Shown one piece after another: positions 44,401 through 51,285 of a stretch of DNA of 64,000 nucleotides; within the stretch, counting starts at the first letter, position 1; every line of letters begins with the position of its first letter. A program made the position numbers and the translations under genes. The notes under the pieces were generated by a model. That model made no database searches and was not told the origin of the DNA. It was given only the letters and a program-made list of their open reading frames with translations. The stretch spans positions 1-64,000 of the forward strand of contig NZ_QKYU01000017.1 in NCBI RefSeq assembly GCF_003253705.1, read 5' to 3'. The stretch is from Humitalea rosea (GTDB lineage Bacteria; Pseudomonadota; Alphaproteobacteria; Acetobacterales; Acetobacteraceae).

Positions 44401-44751
44401 TGGACCCTGTCGCTGCGGGCGCAGCAGCCGAAGATCGGCGGCGGCACCGAGAATATCTCGGCGAACATCAAGGCCAGCATCGAATACCGCCCGCATTTCC
44501 GGCTGGAACTGCCGGCCGGGGTGGATACCGTCGCGGCCGGGGCCAGCATCGTGCTGCATACCTCGAACGCCGTGCGGGCCGGGGCGGTGACGGTCACGCC
44601 CTCGGACGGGGTCACCAGCGCGGTTTCGGCCGATGGCCGCGACATCACCCTCACCGTCGCGGCGGCGGCGGCCAAGGTCGCGCGCAAGGTGGTGGTGGAG
44701 GATGCCGCGGCGCCGGCGCATCAGGCCAAGCGCACGATCCTGGTGACGTAA
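38455..44751 (+). CDS. Giant Rhs-like protein with HExxHxxQ metallopeptidase motif
   Basis: A 2098-residue protein ending the operon. Residues 1-315 are a small Rhs/YD-repeat core (GRPTLVDGVTIAHDALGRVV, WRYGYDARGHLGAIE, then LRARALDPRRGTFTAPDPFD at 252-271 and NDPIGRADPTGE). A hydrophobic segment follows (about 318-357, SLTWSSGNMLVSFFLMDPLN). About 1,780 residues lie beyond the core. Within them HELRHTLQ at 1259-1266 is an HExxHxxQ zinc-metallopeptidase motif followed by CAMMGPLLLGMLP; further hydrophobic stretches occur at about 1376-1425 and 1554-1578, then NNKGHLSRMEQGASSASGDL, and the last 150 residues look Ig-like. It is probably the payload. No immunity gene follows. Confidence 0.8.
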   Translation: MPRDTLLPLPGWDGPGLSVSRDAAGRLLRMAVGDRLHLERQDGDVVLGGGLARMRELATPGRLLRAVHSQGRSWQESYHCDEAGRPTLVDGVTIAHDALGRVVLCDGPAGAWRYGYDARGHLGAIEPPGEQRRRLRWDAAGRPIDVVAPGVLDPGRHGRDALGRLWTLRDAAGTIRHTYLWDGLCCLGRIDGPPDAPLACVFSLDLTFTPVRLIGWDGVRIVPRDAFGEALLGIPGTPGLFGGTVAGDLVHLRARALDPRRGTFTAPDPFDGSEQDPRRAHGWRGALPVEPDGAHQPFAVCRNDPIGRADPTGEISAGVATGLLTLSSLTWSSGNMLVSFFLMDPLNFILGFFTKPFWTEGRWFSKSAMRARYHGGYGFRYDPLGFEALGINEGRAWTVQHVIWAQRKEFDELNPARVFTPVTPFRPKLYGSLLRIEAAAAGNDLPLRVLLLHGAQRADARLVHGAPVGSPEIAPLREDHAWTRRGGAAEAVVPGARVPVFPSGGLHFPPQPRIATPRGAARIEEVLPTGEIAPGTVTLRKQLVVKKLGIGLAAGQEVMLTGAASARALVTLDAVRIVGKETLLFLRADPPGALGTSDLHLRGIQTPTAAAPARAAVALPPGSAPGRLDARPTTADPIAASTPLRLKQAGVVVGGAVVDRLEAAVGIDVAPERAKGDKPRRIWLAAPNAAGPDRPVTATTARSLTFPAGTAPAKGAAIVVFIPGAGGASAARLVADDPVADQRALDRDLPAALSGAAAGALRWRPLAPVRALGVWDDATGAAAFVYRPEASGTAVAAGPLLVRDDDNTIRQVRDGTGLLRDELVLGTAALPGNPAVAYDVEPLAFDGPERGDARLETITIFAFASPPGAGITTAPRPALALHRLNGATVAAALTTPLLTALPALAGATITLALPADAAKLVAGSAEATTAPTPGQLVRLTAGAVDEAVLVKTVRVEALANHDPGLGAAALSLVPLMPAGFLYAAEFLAPDRVRLRPDAHRLAGLEPLALAAAAPPTVAVQMPQLAVGELVRAVWNGVANTALLQVEAAEGTVLKLAGGDLAALVAAAPADLKLMRMAPVDPGTGTPFAGINGAVVAPAPARLRFDVWAPNALAARAAWYTAAGDATAAAALTGAPALHRWWAVTDGTKTVPIQITATASLAVELHALPASLSGAAASAMAALHLSDIGLLGEYVLDGSQLTTEELDLAPGPSLVLALPHKPQAAGGVAAAGKLGSGTVMIPDDETESWYLDRPTALETHELRHTLQCAMMGPLLLGMLPIALVEDIVRSTTTLGDVAFSPYVAAQIVTDDGLRRLAIANPGGVSFEAGRKVEISAGNQVVLGTLGEADPAGFLLTGSAVSQIADGAVQVRQGKEELGDGLTALGWIIDICSLLTLGNLASTVGAAVFKLIPDLIGGAVNVANGKDFFDPYSLDRFPATVPDAARPASVRPQPRDGDTLTLRPHDRVRVSAGERSLDTVVTQVDGTGLADLATAPPVEGAERRLEIAVIGREDELRRVSTGVSDALHVPWLRWIYDPYGELRFGTDAKPDSAEEWVLKLARWALSSSAWSMVIPGIFIWDNALKQRNNKGHLSRMEQGASSASGDLYSPVARLAGKLEVVGDVARYRVWALSRTDSMIPQRLGDAPGAGSDPDQGEPWIFPRRRGGAAVVPPNADQQAHADAAVDVPDVLVQRNFLEPLLLTAGTPDRVLPADLARLPAEAGLQRTTGVHVGFSRPGAHRVTVGNLPFAASAGEAQTEGRQTILFDETVGDVTLRAAGRSLAEGDTLKLVPCQRVTFSVAPAAGRRHALLVQRPIDGTLARRPADLLLQVQTSLGTEVLEVQRVHAVIPFSIEEDKSARWPQAHLLPELRLAVRRLTIEVVDVIAVHASLVPAGAGPLPPVKPFALPGEEAFLVVPARLHLARPVLAVTYPAGARPANGTNPDPEVRPVTPVPSALAEVVADGAVLRLVFDATDPPEEPCLCEWTLSLRAQQPKIGGGTENISANIKASIEYRPHFRLELPAGVDTVAAGASIVLHTSNAVRAGAVTVTPSDGVTSAVSADGRDITLTVAAAAAKVARKVVVEDAAAPAHQAKRTILVT

Positions 44752-44757
44752 GAGGGG

Positions 44758-46752
44758 CTACGCCGGCCCAAGCCGCAGCACCCCGCCGCAGCCGCCGTCG
44801 CGCGGCGTCAGCATGCGGCCCGTCGGCACCGTCGGCAGCCCCAGCGCGATGGACGGGCAGGCGCGCTCCCCCGCCGGGCGTGGCAGCCAGAGCAGGCCGG
44901 CGATGGGCGCCACCGTCTCCCGCGTCACCGACACCACCAGCAGCGGGTGGCCGGGGGCGGCCGGGTCCTCGCGCCCCGAGCGCCAGGCCCGCAGCACCAG
45001 CCGCCGGTCCTCGGCGCCATCGGGCCGCGCCAGGATGAGCAGGGGCGTCACGCCGCGATCCATGACCGGCAAGGCGGGCAGCGCCATGGCCGGACCCCCC
45101 ATGCCGAGCACCTGCGCGACGTTTGCCAGGGACCAGGGCGGCAGCTTCTGCCAATCGCCGAGGGCGGCCGCGAGCGAGGCCGCATCGCCCTGCCATTGCA
45201 GCAGGAACGGCTCCTCATCCTCGCCGCCGAGGTCGCTGCGATAGGCGGCGACGCTGCGCCAGCCGCCCTCCCGCCAGGGGGCCGGCAGCGGCAGCGGCCG
45301 CAGCGCATTGGCCTGCAGCACCGCCAGATCGGGGCCGATATGCGTCGCGATCCGCGCGCCGCCGACCAGCAGCAGCGCCGCCGCGACCAGCCCGACCAGC
45401 GGCATCGGCGCCACCGCGCGCGGCGGGATCGGGCCGAACCAGGCGGCGAGGCCGCTGACCACGATGAGGCCGAGCAACAGCCCGCCCACCACATCCGAGG
45501 GCCAATGCGCGGCGAGATAGATGCGCGAGAAGGCGATCAGCGCGATCAGCACCGTGATCGCGCCCAGCACCGGCCGCCGCCACCGCCCCGGCGCCCCCGC
45601 CGCGACCAGCCAGCCGAGCAGCCCGAGCGTCACCGCCGCCATGCTGCTGTGCCCGCTGGGGAAGGAGAAGCCGGGGGCGATCGGGGTCAGCAGCGGCGGG
45701 CGGCCGGCCTGCACGCCGAGCTTGATCGCCGTCATCGCCGCCGCCGCGCCGAGGATCGCGACCAGCACGCCGGCCGCGAGGCGGAACTGGCGGCGGAGCA
45801 GCAGCCAGCCGACGATCAGGGCGCTGACCAGCACGTTCATGACCGTATCGCCGAGCCGCGTCGCCGCCAGCATCACCGGATCGGTCCATTCGGTGTGCAG
45901 CGAACCGACCAGCCCCAGCACCGCGGCATCGACCCGCACGATGGTCTCGCGGCCGGCGACATCCTCCAGCAGTACCAGGAACCCCAAGGTGGCGCCGCCC
46001 GCCAGCGCCGCCAGCAGCGCCCCGCGCCGCAGATCGGCATGCTCGGCCGCGGTCGCATAGCGCCCGAGGTGGCCGGCGATGCCGCCGCGCGCCGCGGCCC
46101 AGCCGGCCAGGGCCTGCCGCCCCGCGCCGAACCAGCTCAGCCCCAGCACCGCGAGCCCCCGCGCCACCCAGAGCGCGCCCAGCACGAGCAGAAGCAGAAT
46201 GGCCGCCGCCAGCCCGAGCCGCAGGCTGACCGCGCCGAGCCCGGCCAGGACCGTGCCCGCCAGCACCCCCGGCAGCACATGCGCCGGCGCCCAGACCAGC
46301 GCCGAGGCGATATTGGCCGCGTAGAACCGGCCCGGCGCCATGCCGAGCATCCCCGCGGCGACCGGGACCGTGGAGCGGATCACCGGCACGAAGCGCGCGA
46401 CCAGGATGCTGCGGATGCCGTGCTGGCGGAAATGCGCCTCGGCCCGCGCCAACAGCTCCGGCCGGCGCGAGAAGGGCCAGAGCTTGCGCAGCCCCTCGCG
46501 ATACCGATGCCCGATCCAATAGGACACCCCGTCCCCGGCGACCGCACCCGCCGCCGTGGCCGCCAGGATCGCCCAGAGGTTGAGATGGCCGAGTGCCACC
46601 AGCGCGCCGATCGCGACGATGATCGGCGTGCCCGGCACCAGCGCGCCGATGATCGCGAGGCTTTCGGCGGCGGCCAGCAGGAAGGCCACCGCCGCGGCCC
46701 AATGCGGATGCGCGGCGACGAGATGCGTCGCGCTGGCGATGAGGCCGCTCAT
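44758..46752 (-). CDS. DedA-PAP2 phosphatase-LssY fusion membrane protein
   Basis: A 664-residue inner-membrane protein of three joined parts. Residues 1-200 are a DedA/SNARE-associated lipid-flippase-like domain (LVPGTPIIVAIGALVALGHL, VARFVPVIRSTVPVAAGMLG). Residues about 265-460 are a PAP2 phosphatase with all three signature motifs: KLGVQAGRP, FPSGHSS and SRIYLAAHWPSD. The C-terminal 190 residues resemble LssY_C. Such proteins dephosphorylate undecaprenyl or phospholipid phosphates and recycle lipid carriers. The start at 46752 (MSGLIASATHL) is chosen because the upstream frame is antisense noise. It follows the D-aminopeptidase gene by 16 bases and is convergent, six bases away, with the Rhs-like gene. 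Confidence 0.9.
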   Translation of the reverse strand: MSGLIASATHLVAAHPHWAAAVAFLLAAAESLAIIGALVPGTPIIVAIGALVALGHLNLWAILAATAAGAVAGDGVSYWIGHRYREGLRKLWPFSRRPELLARAEAHFRQHGIRSILVARFVPVIRSTVPVAAGMLGMAPGRFYAANIASALVWAPAHVLPGVLAGTVLAGLGAVSLRLGLAAAILLLLVLGALWVARGLAVLGLSWFGAGRQALAGWAAARGGIAGHLGRYATAAEHADLRRGALLAALAGGATLGFLVLLEDVAGRETIVRVDAAVLGLVGSLHTEWTDPVMLAATRLGDTVMNVLVSALIVGWLLLRRQFRLAAGVLVAILGAAAAMTAIKLGVQAGRPPLLTPIAPGFSFPSGHSSMAAVTLGLLGWLVAAGAPGRWRRPVLGAITVLIALIAFSRIYLAAHWPSDVVGGLLLGLIVVSGLAAWFGPIPPRAVAPMPLVGLVAAALLLVGGARIATHIGPDLAVLQANALRPLPLPAPWREGGWRSVAAYRSDLGGEDEEPFLLQWQGDAASLAAALGDWQKLPPWSLANVAQVLGMGGPAMALPALPVMDRGVTPLLILARPDGAEDRRLVLRAWRSGREDPAAPGHPLLVVSVTRETVAPIAGLLWLPRPAGERACPSIALGLPTVPTGRMLTPRDGGCGGVLRLGPA

Positions 46753-46768
46753 GCGCGCCGCGCGGAGG

Positions 46769-48316
46769 TCAGGCGATGCGGGCGTAGGGCAGGCGGCGGG
46801 CCAGCCAGCAGCCGAGTTGCAGGCCCACCACCCGCCCCGCGTCGTCGCGCTGGAAGGCCAGCGTCCAGTCGCCCGGCGGGGTGTGGTCCAGCGCGCGCGG
46901 GCAGGGCAGGGTCCAGAGATCCGGCCCGGCCGGCTCCAGCAACTCCATCCGCCCCTGGCCGAGGAAGCCCGAGAAACCGCCGTAGAGCACGCCGCCGGCA
47001 TCGGTGACGGTCAGCTCGGCCTCCAGCTCGGCGCAGCGGTAGCGGCCGGAGAGATCGGTCGCCGCCTCGCCCATGCAGGGGCGCAGCAGGCTGCTCTGGT
47101 TCTCCTGCGGGCGGTCCAGCCATAGCCCGTCCTCGGCCGGGCGCAGGGTGGTGGCGGCGCCGCCGATGCTGCCATCGGGGCGCAGGCCGAGCCGCTCGGC
47201 CGAATGGCCGTAGCGCAGCCGCAGCGGCCCGTCCGGCGCCGCATCGATGCGGACGGAGAGGCCGGTCTCGGGCTCGATGTAGGCGCCGAGCCAGGGGGGC
47301 GTGGGAACCGGCGCGAGCCTGGGCGGCACCTCGCCCAGCAGGGCGGCGAGCACATCCACCGCCGCGGCATGCGCATCGGAGAGGTGGTTGAACATCACCA
47401 CGACCGAAATGCGCTCCGCCGGCAGATACATGCGGTGGCTGCGCCAGCCGCGCAGCGCGCCGCCATGGCCGATGGCGGCGCGGCCAAGCTCGGTGCCCCG
47501 GGACAGGCCGAAGCCATAGGGGGCGGTGCGGCCATCGGCGAAGGCGACGGGGCCGGCGAGGCGGCGGTACAGCCCGTCCGCGTCATCGCGCGTCGCGTCG
47601 ATGTGCCGCTCCCAGGCGATCATATCCTCCAGGCTGGCGCCGAGGCCGGCATCGCCGGTCCAGAGGATGCGGTTTTCCGCCGCGCGGAAGCCGGTGGTCG
47701 TGTTGCCCTCATAGCCCTCGGTGCCATCCGGCATGGCGCTTGTATCGGCGGCCAGCAGCGCGCTCCCCATGCCGATGCGGTCGAAGACACGGGCGCGCAG
47801 CAACTCGGCGAAGCCGCGGCCGGTGCGGTCCTGCAAGATGTCGGACAGGATGCGGAAGTTCTGGTTGACGTAGGAGAACCGCGTGCCCGGCGCGAAGTGC
47901 AGGCTGCGCGTGCCGCCGATGACGCGGGCGGCCTCGGTGTCGCCGAAGGGGGATTCGACCGGCGCGCCATGCAGCATCGCCACCGCCCAGTAATCCCGCA
48001 TGCCGGACTGGTTGTGGCAGAGGTGCAGCGCGCCCGGCGCCGCCTGTTCCAGCAGCGGCAGGCGGGCGGCGACGTCCTGGTCCAGCACCGAGGGATCGGG
48101 GAAGGCGTCGAGCAGCACCGCGCAGGTGAATTGCTTGGTGATCGAGCACATGCGGAACAGGCTGCGCGGCGTGAAGGCGATGCGGCGTTCGGCATTGGCC
48201 CAGCCCCAGGCATGGGCGGCCAGCACCTCACCCTCCCGCAGGACCGCCACCGCGCCGCCGGGGCCGGGATAGCTGCGGGGCAAGGCGGCGAGGGCGCGGT
48301 CGAGGGAGTCGGTCAT
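46769..48316 (-). CDS. dap: D-aminopeptidase, serine hydrolase family
   Basis: A 515-residue penicillin-recognising serine peptidase closely resembling Ochrobactrum anthropi D-aminopeptidase (about 520 residues), which removes D-Ala, D-Ser or D-Thr from peptide N-termini. Ser58-x-x-Lys61 (CSITK), Tyr149-x-Asn151 (SYVNQN) and the later HGGALRGW (KTG-box equivalent) are visible, as are GPGGAVAVLREGEV, HNQSGMRDYWAV and GYEGNTTTGFRAAENRI. The C-terminal 180 residues form the two beta-barrel domains of this enzyme (LGAYIEPETGLSVRIDAAPD). There is no signal peptide, so it is cytoplasmic. The start at 48316 matches the known N-terminus. It is probably co-transcribed with the DedA-PAP2 gene. Confidence 0.9.
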   Translation of the reverse strand: MTDSLDRALAALPRSYPGPGGAVAVLREGEVLAAHAWGWANAERRIAFTPRSLFRMCSITKQFTCAVLLDAFPDPSVLDQDVAARLPLLEQAAPGALHLCHNQSGMRDYWAVAMLHGAPVESPFGDTEAARVIGGTRSLHFAPGTRFSYVNQNFRILSDILQDRTGRGFAELLRARVFDRIGMGSALLAADTSAMPDGTEGYEGNTTTGFRAAENRILWTGDAGLGASLEDMIAWERHIDATRDDADGLYRRLAGPVAFADGRTAPYGFGLSRGTELGRAAIGHGGALRGWRSHRMYLPAERISVVVMFNHLSDAHAAAVDVLAALLGEVPPRLAPVPTPPWLGAYIEPETGLSVRIDAAPDGPLRLRYGHSAERLGLRPDGSIGGAATTLRPAEDGLWLDRPQENQSSLLRPCMGEAATDLSGRYRCAELEAELTVTDAGGVLYGGFSGFLGQGRMELLEPAGPDLWTLPCPRALDHTPPGDWTLAFQRDDAGRVVGLQLGCWLARRLPYARIA

Positions 48317-48359
48317 CCCGGGCAGTTTTGCCCAAGGGGAGGCGCCGCGTAAGAGGCCC

Positions 48360-48387
48360 CCGGCTGGCGCGGATACGCGCCGGCCGG
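48360..48387 (-). terminator. Candidate terminator hairpin after the SIS gene
   Basis: Arms CCGGCTGGCGCG (48360-48371) and CGCGCCGGCCGG (48376-48387) pair over 12 bp with one mismatch around a 4-base GATA loop, starting nine bases after the SIS gene stop codon. No proper T-run follows on the minus strand (GGGCCTCTTACG), so it is a weak or Rho-assisted terminator at best. Confidence 0.5.
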
Positions 48388-48396
48388 GGCGTCGCA

Positions 48397-48960
48397 TCAG
48401 GTCACGCTGTACTCGGCCTTGCCAACCAGCATGTCGACCACGGTCGTCATCCAGATCATGTGCAGGCCCTCGACCACATTGTAGGCGCGCGAGCCGATCC
48501 AGAAGTCGATGTCGGAGAGGGCGCGGAGCTGGTTGTCCGGGGCGCTGCCGGTGAAGGTCACGACCTTCATGCCGCGGGACTTCGCGTATTTGGCCGCGGC
48601 CACCGCGTTCTTGGAATTGCCGGAGACCGAGATCAGCACCAGCGCGTCGCCGTCATCACCGTAGAATTCAACCGCCTTGGCCATGAAATTCTCATAGCCA
48701 TAATCATTCGACAGGCAGGTGATGAGGTTCGGCTCGTTGAAATCGATCGCCCGCAGCCGGCCCTGCTTGGTAAAATCGACCGCGCCATGCGAGGCAATGG
48801 ACGCGCTGGCGCCATTGCCGGCGAACATCAACTTGTTGCCGCTGGCCCGCAGCCCTTGGCAGAGGTCATAAAACGCGACAAGGCGTTCCTCGATGACCGG
48901 ATTTACCAGGTTGGTTTGGTAAAGATTATAGTAATCATCGAGCCAAGATTTCCAGGTCAT
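48397..48960 (-). CDS. SIS-domain phosphosugar isomerase, GmhA-like
   Basis: A 187-residue SIS-domain protein of the GmhA/DiaA group. The phosphosugar loops GNGASASIASH (48-58) and SVSGNSKN (111-118) are intact, and the AIDFNEPNLITCLSNDYGYE segment is typical of sedoheptulose-7-phosphate isomerases, which start ADP-heptose synthesis. GGAG precedes the ATG. The gene is poorer in GC than its neighbours and rich in Asn, Tyr and Lys, and it lies 275 bases downstream of a tRNA-Arg on the same strand, both of which hint at transfer. No gmhB, hldE or hldD genes are nearby, so the pathway role is uncertain. Confidence 0.88.
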   Translation of the reverse strand: MTWKSWLDDYYNLYQTNLVNPVIEERLVAFYDLCQGLRASGNKLMFAGNGASASIASHGAVDFTKQGRLRAIDFNEPNLITCLSNDYGYENFMAKAVEFYGDDGDALVLISVSGNSKNAVAAAKYAKSRGMKVVTFTGSAPDNQLRALSDIDFWIGSRAYNVVEGLHMIWMTTVVDMLVGKAEYSVT

Positions 48961-49235
48961 GATGAGTCTCCAAAAAGGTAACGATATGAATGCGGCACAA
49001 TGCCAGCGAACCTGCCTCCGAGCAGGTTTCGTGCCGCGCCGTTTGTGCCGTCACATGGATCCGCGAGTATCGCCCGTATGGTTTTGGCGCCGGACAGGCG
49101 CGTTTCGCACAAGGCTGACGGCTGCCGCGCCAATCCGGGTTCCGTTTAGCATCCGCCGGGCGGGCTGCCAGCGCCGCTACGCGAAAGTTTACATCCACCG
49201 GTTGCGCCTGGCGTATCGATTGGCGGTCGATGGAG
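48961..49235. other. Non-coding gap between the SIS gene and tRNA-Arg
   Basis: No protein-like frame or clear terminator is seen. It is AT-richer near 48960-49000 than the surroundings and should contain the SIS gene promoter. No direct repeat of the tRNA 3' end was noticed here, so there is no evidence of an intact integrated element. Confidence 0.4.
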
Positions 49236-49312
49236 TGGTGTCCCCGGCGGGATTCGAACCCACGGCCCCCAGATTAGGAATCTGGTGCTCTATCCTGCTG
49301 AGCTACGGAGAC
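49236..49312 (-). tRNA. tRNA-Arg (anticodon CCT)
   Basis: On the minus strand the sequence folds as a 77-nt tRNA. The acceptor stem GTCTCCG pairs with CGGGGAC, the discriminator is A, and CCA is encoded. The D arm contains GCTCAGCAGGATAGAGC, the anticodon stem-loop is CCAGA-TTCCTAA-TCTGG with anticodon CCT (reads AGG), and the T arm contains GGTTCGAATCC. The gene is divergent from the SDR gene. tRNA-Arg(CCT) genes are frequent integration sites. Confidence 0.95.
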
Positions 49313-49420
49313 GCCCGCGCCTCGCCTAGCACAGCTTCGCCCCCGAAAAAACCACCGGCCTCTGCCGCGATGCCTGCCACCCGCCTAGGCTCCGCGGTGC
49401 GACACCAAAGGGGCAGGACA

Positions 49421-50194
49421 ATGAGCGGCACACGGGCGGGCAATCTCGGGGCGTATCGGCTGGAAGGCCGGGTTGCGGTCGTCACTGGCGGCAGCAGCGG
49501 CATCGGCGCCGCCACCGTCCGCCGCCTGGCCGCGGGCGGCGCCCGGGTCGTGGTCGGCTACAATGCCGGCGCCGAGCGCGCCGCCGCGCTGGTCGCCGAA
49601 CTGCCGGGCGAGGGCCACCGGGCCCTGCATCTGCCGATGCAGGACACCGCCACCATCAATGCCGTCGCGGCCGAGGTGCGCGCGGCTTATGGACGATGCG
49701 ACATTCTGGTGAATTCCGCCGGCTTCACCCGCGCCGTGCCGCATGCCGACCTCGATGCGCTGGATGATGCGACCTTCGACCGCATCCTGATCACCAATGT
49801 GCGCGGCCCCTTCGCCACCATCCGCGCCTTCGCACCGCTGCTGCGCGAAAGCGGCGATGCGGTGGTGATCAACGTCTCCTCGCTCTCGGCCAGCACCGGC
49901 ATCGGCAGCAGCATCGCCTATTGCGCCTCCAAGGCCGGGCTCGACACCATGGGGATGTCGCTGGCGCGGGTGCTGGGGCCGGAGATCCGCATCCTCTCGG
50001 TCTCGCCCGCCGCGGTGGCCACGGATTTCGTGCCGGGCCGCAGCCGTGCGGCGGTCGAGAAGCAGGCCGCCTCAACCCCGCTGCGGACGGTGGCCGAGGC
50101 GGATGATGTGGCGCTCACGATCCTCGGCGCCATCACCCATCTGCGCCTGACCACGGGCAGCGTCATCGTCGTGGATGGCGGCCGACACCTATAG
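49421..50194 (+). CDS. Short-chain dehydrogenase/reductase
   Basis: A 257-residue classical SDR, an NAD(P)-dependent oxidoreductase. The cofactor loop TGGSSGIG is at 22-29, NSAG near 98-101, catalytic Ser about 153/154 (NVSSLSAS), and Tyr167-x-x-x-Lys171 (AYCASKAG). The C-terminus ends in VIVVDGGRHL as in 3-oxoacyl-ACP reductase-like enzymes. The start at 49421 is chosen for length and because the upstream frame crosses the tRNA gene. It appears monocistronic and ends against the convergent corA gene, sharing the palindromic CTATAG as both stop codons. The substrate is unknown. Confidence 0.92.
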   Translation: MSGTRAGNLGAYRLEGRVAVVTGGSSGIGAATVRRLAAGGARVVVGYNAGAERAAALVAELPGEGHRALHLPMQDTATINAVAAEVRAAYGRCDILVNSAGFTRAVPHADLDALDDATFDRILITNVRGPFATIRAFAPLLRESGDAVVINVSSLSASTGIGSSIAYCASKAGLDTMGMSLARVLGPEIRILSVSPAAVATDFVPGRSRAAVEKQAASTPLRTVAEADDVALTILGAITHLRLTTGSVIVVDGGRHL

Positions 50195-51175
50195 CCAGCC
50201 CTTGCGCTTGAAATACAGGATCGGGACGATCGCCGAGCAGAGCATGAAGCCGATCGCCATCGGATAGCCGAAGCTCCAGTCCAGCTCCGGCATCGACTTG
50301 AAATTCATGCCGTAGATGCTGGCGACCAGGGTCGGCGGCATCAGCGCCACCGAAGCGACCGTGAAGGTCTTGATGATCGCGTTCTGCTCGACGTTGATGA
50401 TGCCGAGCACGGCGTCGAGCAAAAAACTCGCCTTGGCGTTGAGCACATTCGCATGCTCGATCAGGCTGCGCACGTCGCGCACCAGCGTCTTGATCAGCGG
50501 CTGGTTCTCCTTGCGCACCGCCGTCGCCTTCTCGGCGCTGACGAAGGTCAGGATGCGCGTCAGCCCGAGCAGGGTTTCCGAGGCGCGGGTGGTGACCTCA
50601 CCGACCTCGCCGAGCACGATCAGCGCGTTCTTCAATTCGCGGTCGCGCACATTGGCCTTCATCTGGCCGCGCGCGGTGCGGAAGGCGGCCTGGCTCGCGC
50701 GGTCCATGTCGGCGCCGATCCGTTCCAGGATGTCGGCGAGGCGGTCCACGACCTGTTCGAACAGATGCAGCATCACCGCATCGGGGCTGGTCATCATCGC
50801 CTGCGGCTGGCGCGCCACCCGTGCGGCGAAGGAGGCAAAGGCCTTGGGCGTCGCATAGCGCACCGTCACCAGCGCGCTGGTCGCCAGCACGAAGGTGATC
50901 GCGGTCGAGCCATATTCCCCATTGTCCACGCCGTAGAGGAAGTTGGCGGTCAGGAAGAGGACGTCATCCTCCCGATACAGCCGCGAGGAGCTTTCGATCT
51001 CCTGCATCTCTTCCCGCGTCGGGATCTCGAAGTTCAGCGCGGCCTCAAGCTGGCGCCCTTCCTCCGGCGTCGGGTTCAGCAGGTCGAGCCAGACGGCGGC
51101 GCGCAGCGCCTCCGGCGTCTGGGCCCCCTCACGCAGCAGGACGCTGCCATTCTGCATGGCATAGGTGGTCAGCAT
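50189..51175 (-). CDS. corA: CorA-family magnesium/divalent metal transporter
   Basis: A 328-residue CorA-type channel. The large N-terminal cytoplasmic domain (to about 265) is followed by two C-terminal membrane helices and the selectivity motif YGMNF, with GMN at 289-291, then a short loop (KSMPELDWSFG) and the C-terminal KRKGWL. It forms homopentamers in the inner membrane for Mg2+ (or Co2+/Ni2+) passage. It is probably monocistronic, lying 110 bases downstream of mtnC on the same strand. The last six bases overlap the end of the convergent SDR gene. Confidence 0.95.
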   Translation of the reverse strand: MLTTYAMQNGSVLLREGAQTPEALRAAVWLDLLNPTPEEGRQLEAALNFEIPTREEMQEIESSSRLYREDDVLFLTANFLYGVDNGEYGSTAITFVLATSALVTVRYATPKAFASFAARVARQPQAMMTSPDAVMLHLFEQVVDRLADILERIGADMDRASQAAFRTARGQMKANVRDRELKNALIVLGEVGEVTTRASETLLGLTRILTFVSAEKATAVRKENQPLIKTLVRDVRSLIEHANVLNAKASFLLDAVLGIINVEQNAIIKTFTVASVALMPPTLVASIYGMNFKSMPELDWSFGYPMAIGFMLCSAIVPILYFKRKGWL

Positions 51176-51285
51176 GGATACGGGCGCTCCCGCGATTGGG
51201 GGGTGGCGGCGGCAGGCTTGAGCAAACCCGCTTTAGACCGGATTGCGGAGCCATGTCTAAAGCGATGAAATTGCTCGCGACGAGA

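Noticed and set aside
20173-44751. Interpretation as an intact prophage
   Set aside because: No integrase, portal, terminase, capsid, holin or lysin gene is present, and the flanks are ordinary chromosomal genes without visible attachment repeats.
20173-44751. Interpretation as a type VI secretion system
   Set aside because: The sheath is a single-chain phage-type protein. There is no TssB/TssC pair, ClpV, or TssJLM membrane complex, and hub and spike are not a fused VgrG.
46769-48316. Class C beta-lactamase
   Set aside because: The SxxK and YxN motifs are shared by the superfamily, but the long C-terminal barrel region and the close match to D-aminopeptidase segments favour that enzyme.
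48328-48981. Plus-strand frame of 217 codons across the SIS gene
   Set aside because: It is a shadow of the minus-strand SIS gene, whose phosphosugar-binding motifs are clear.
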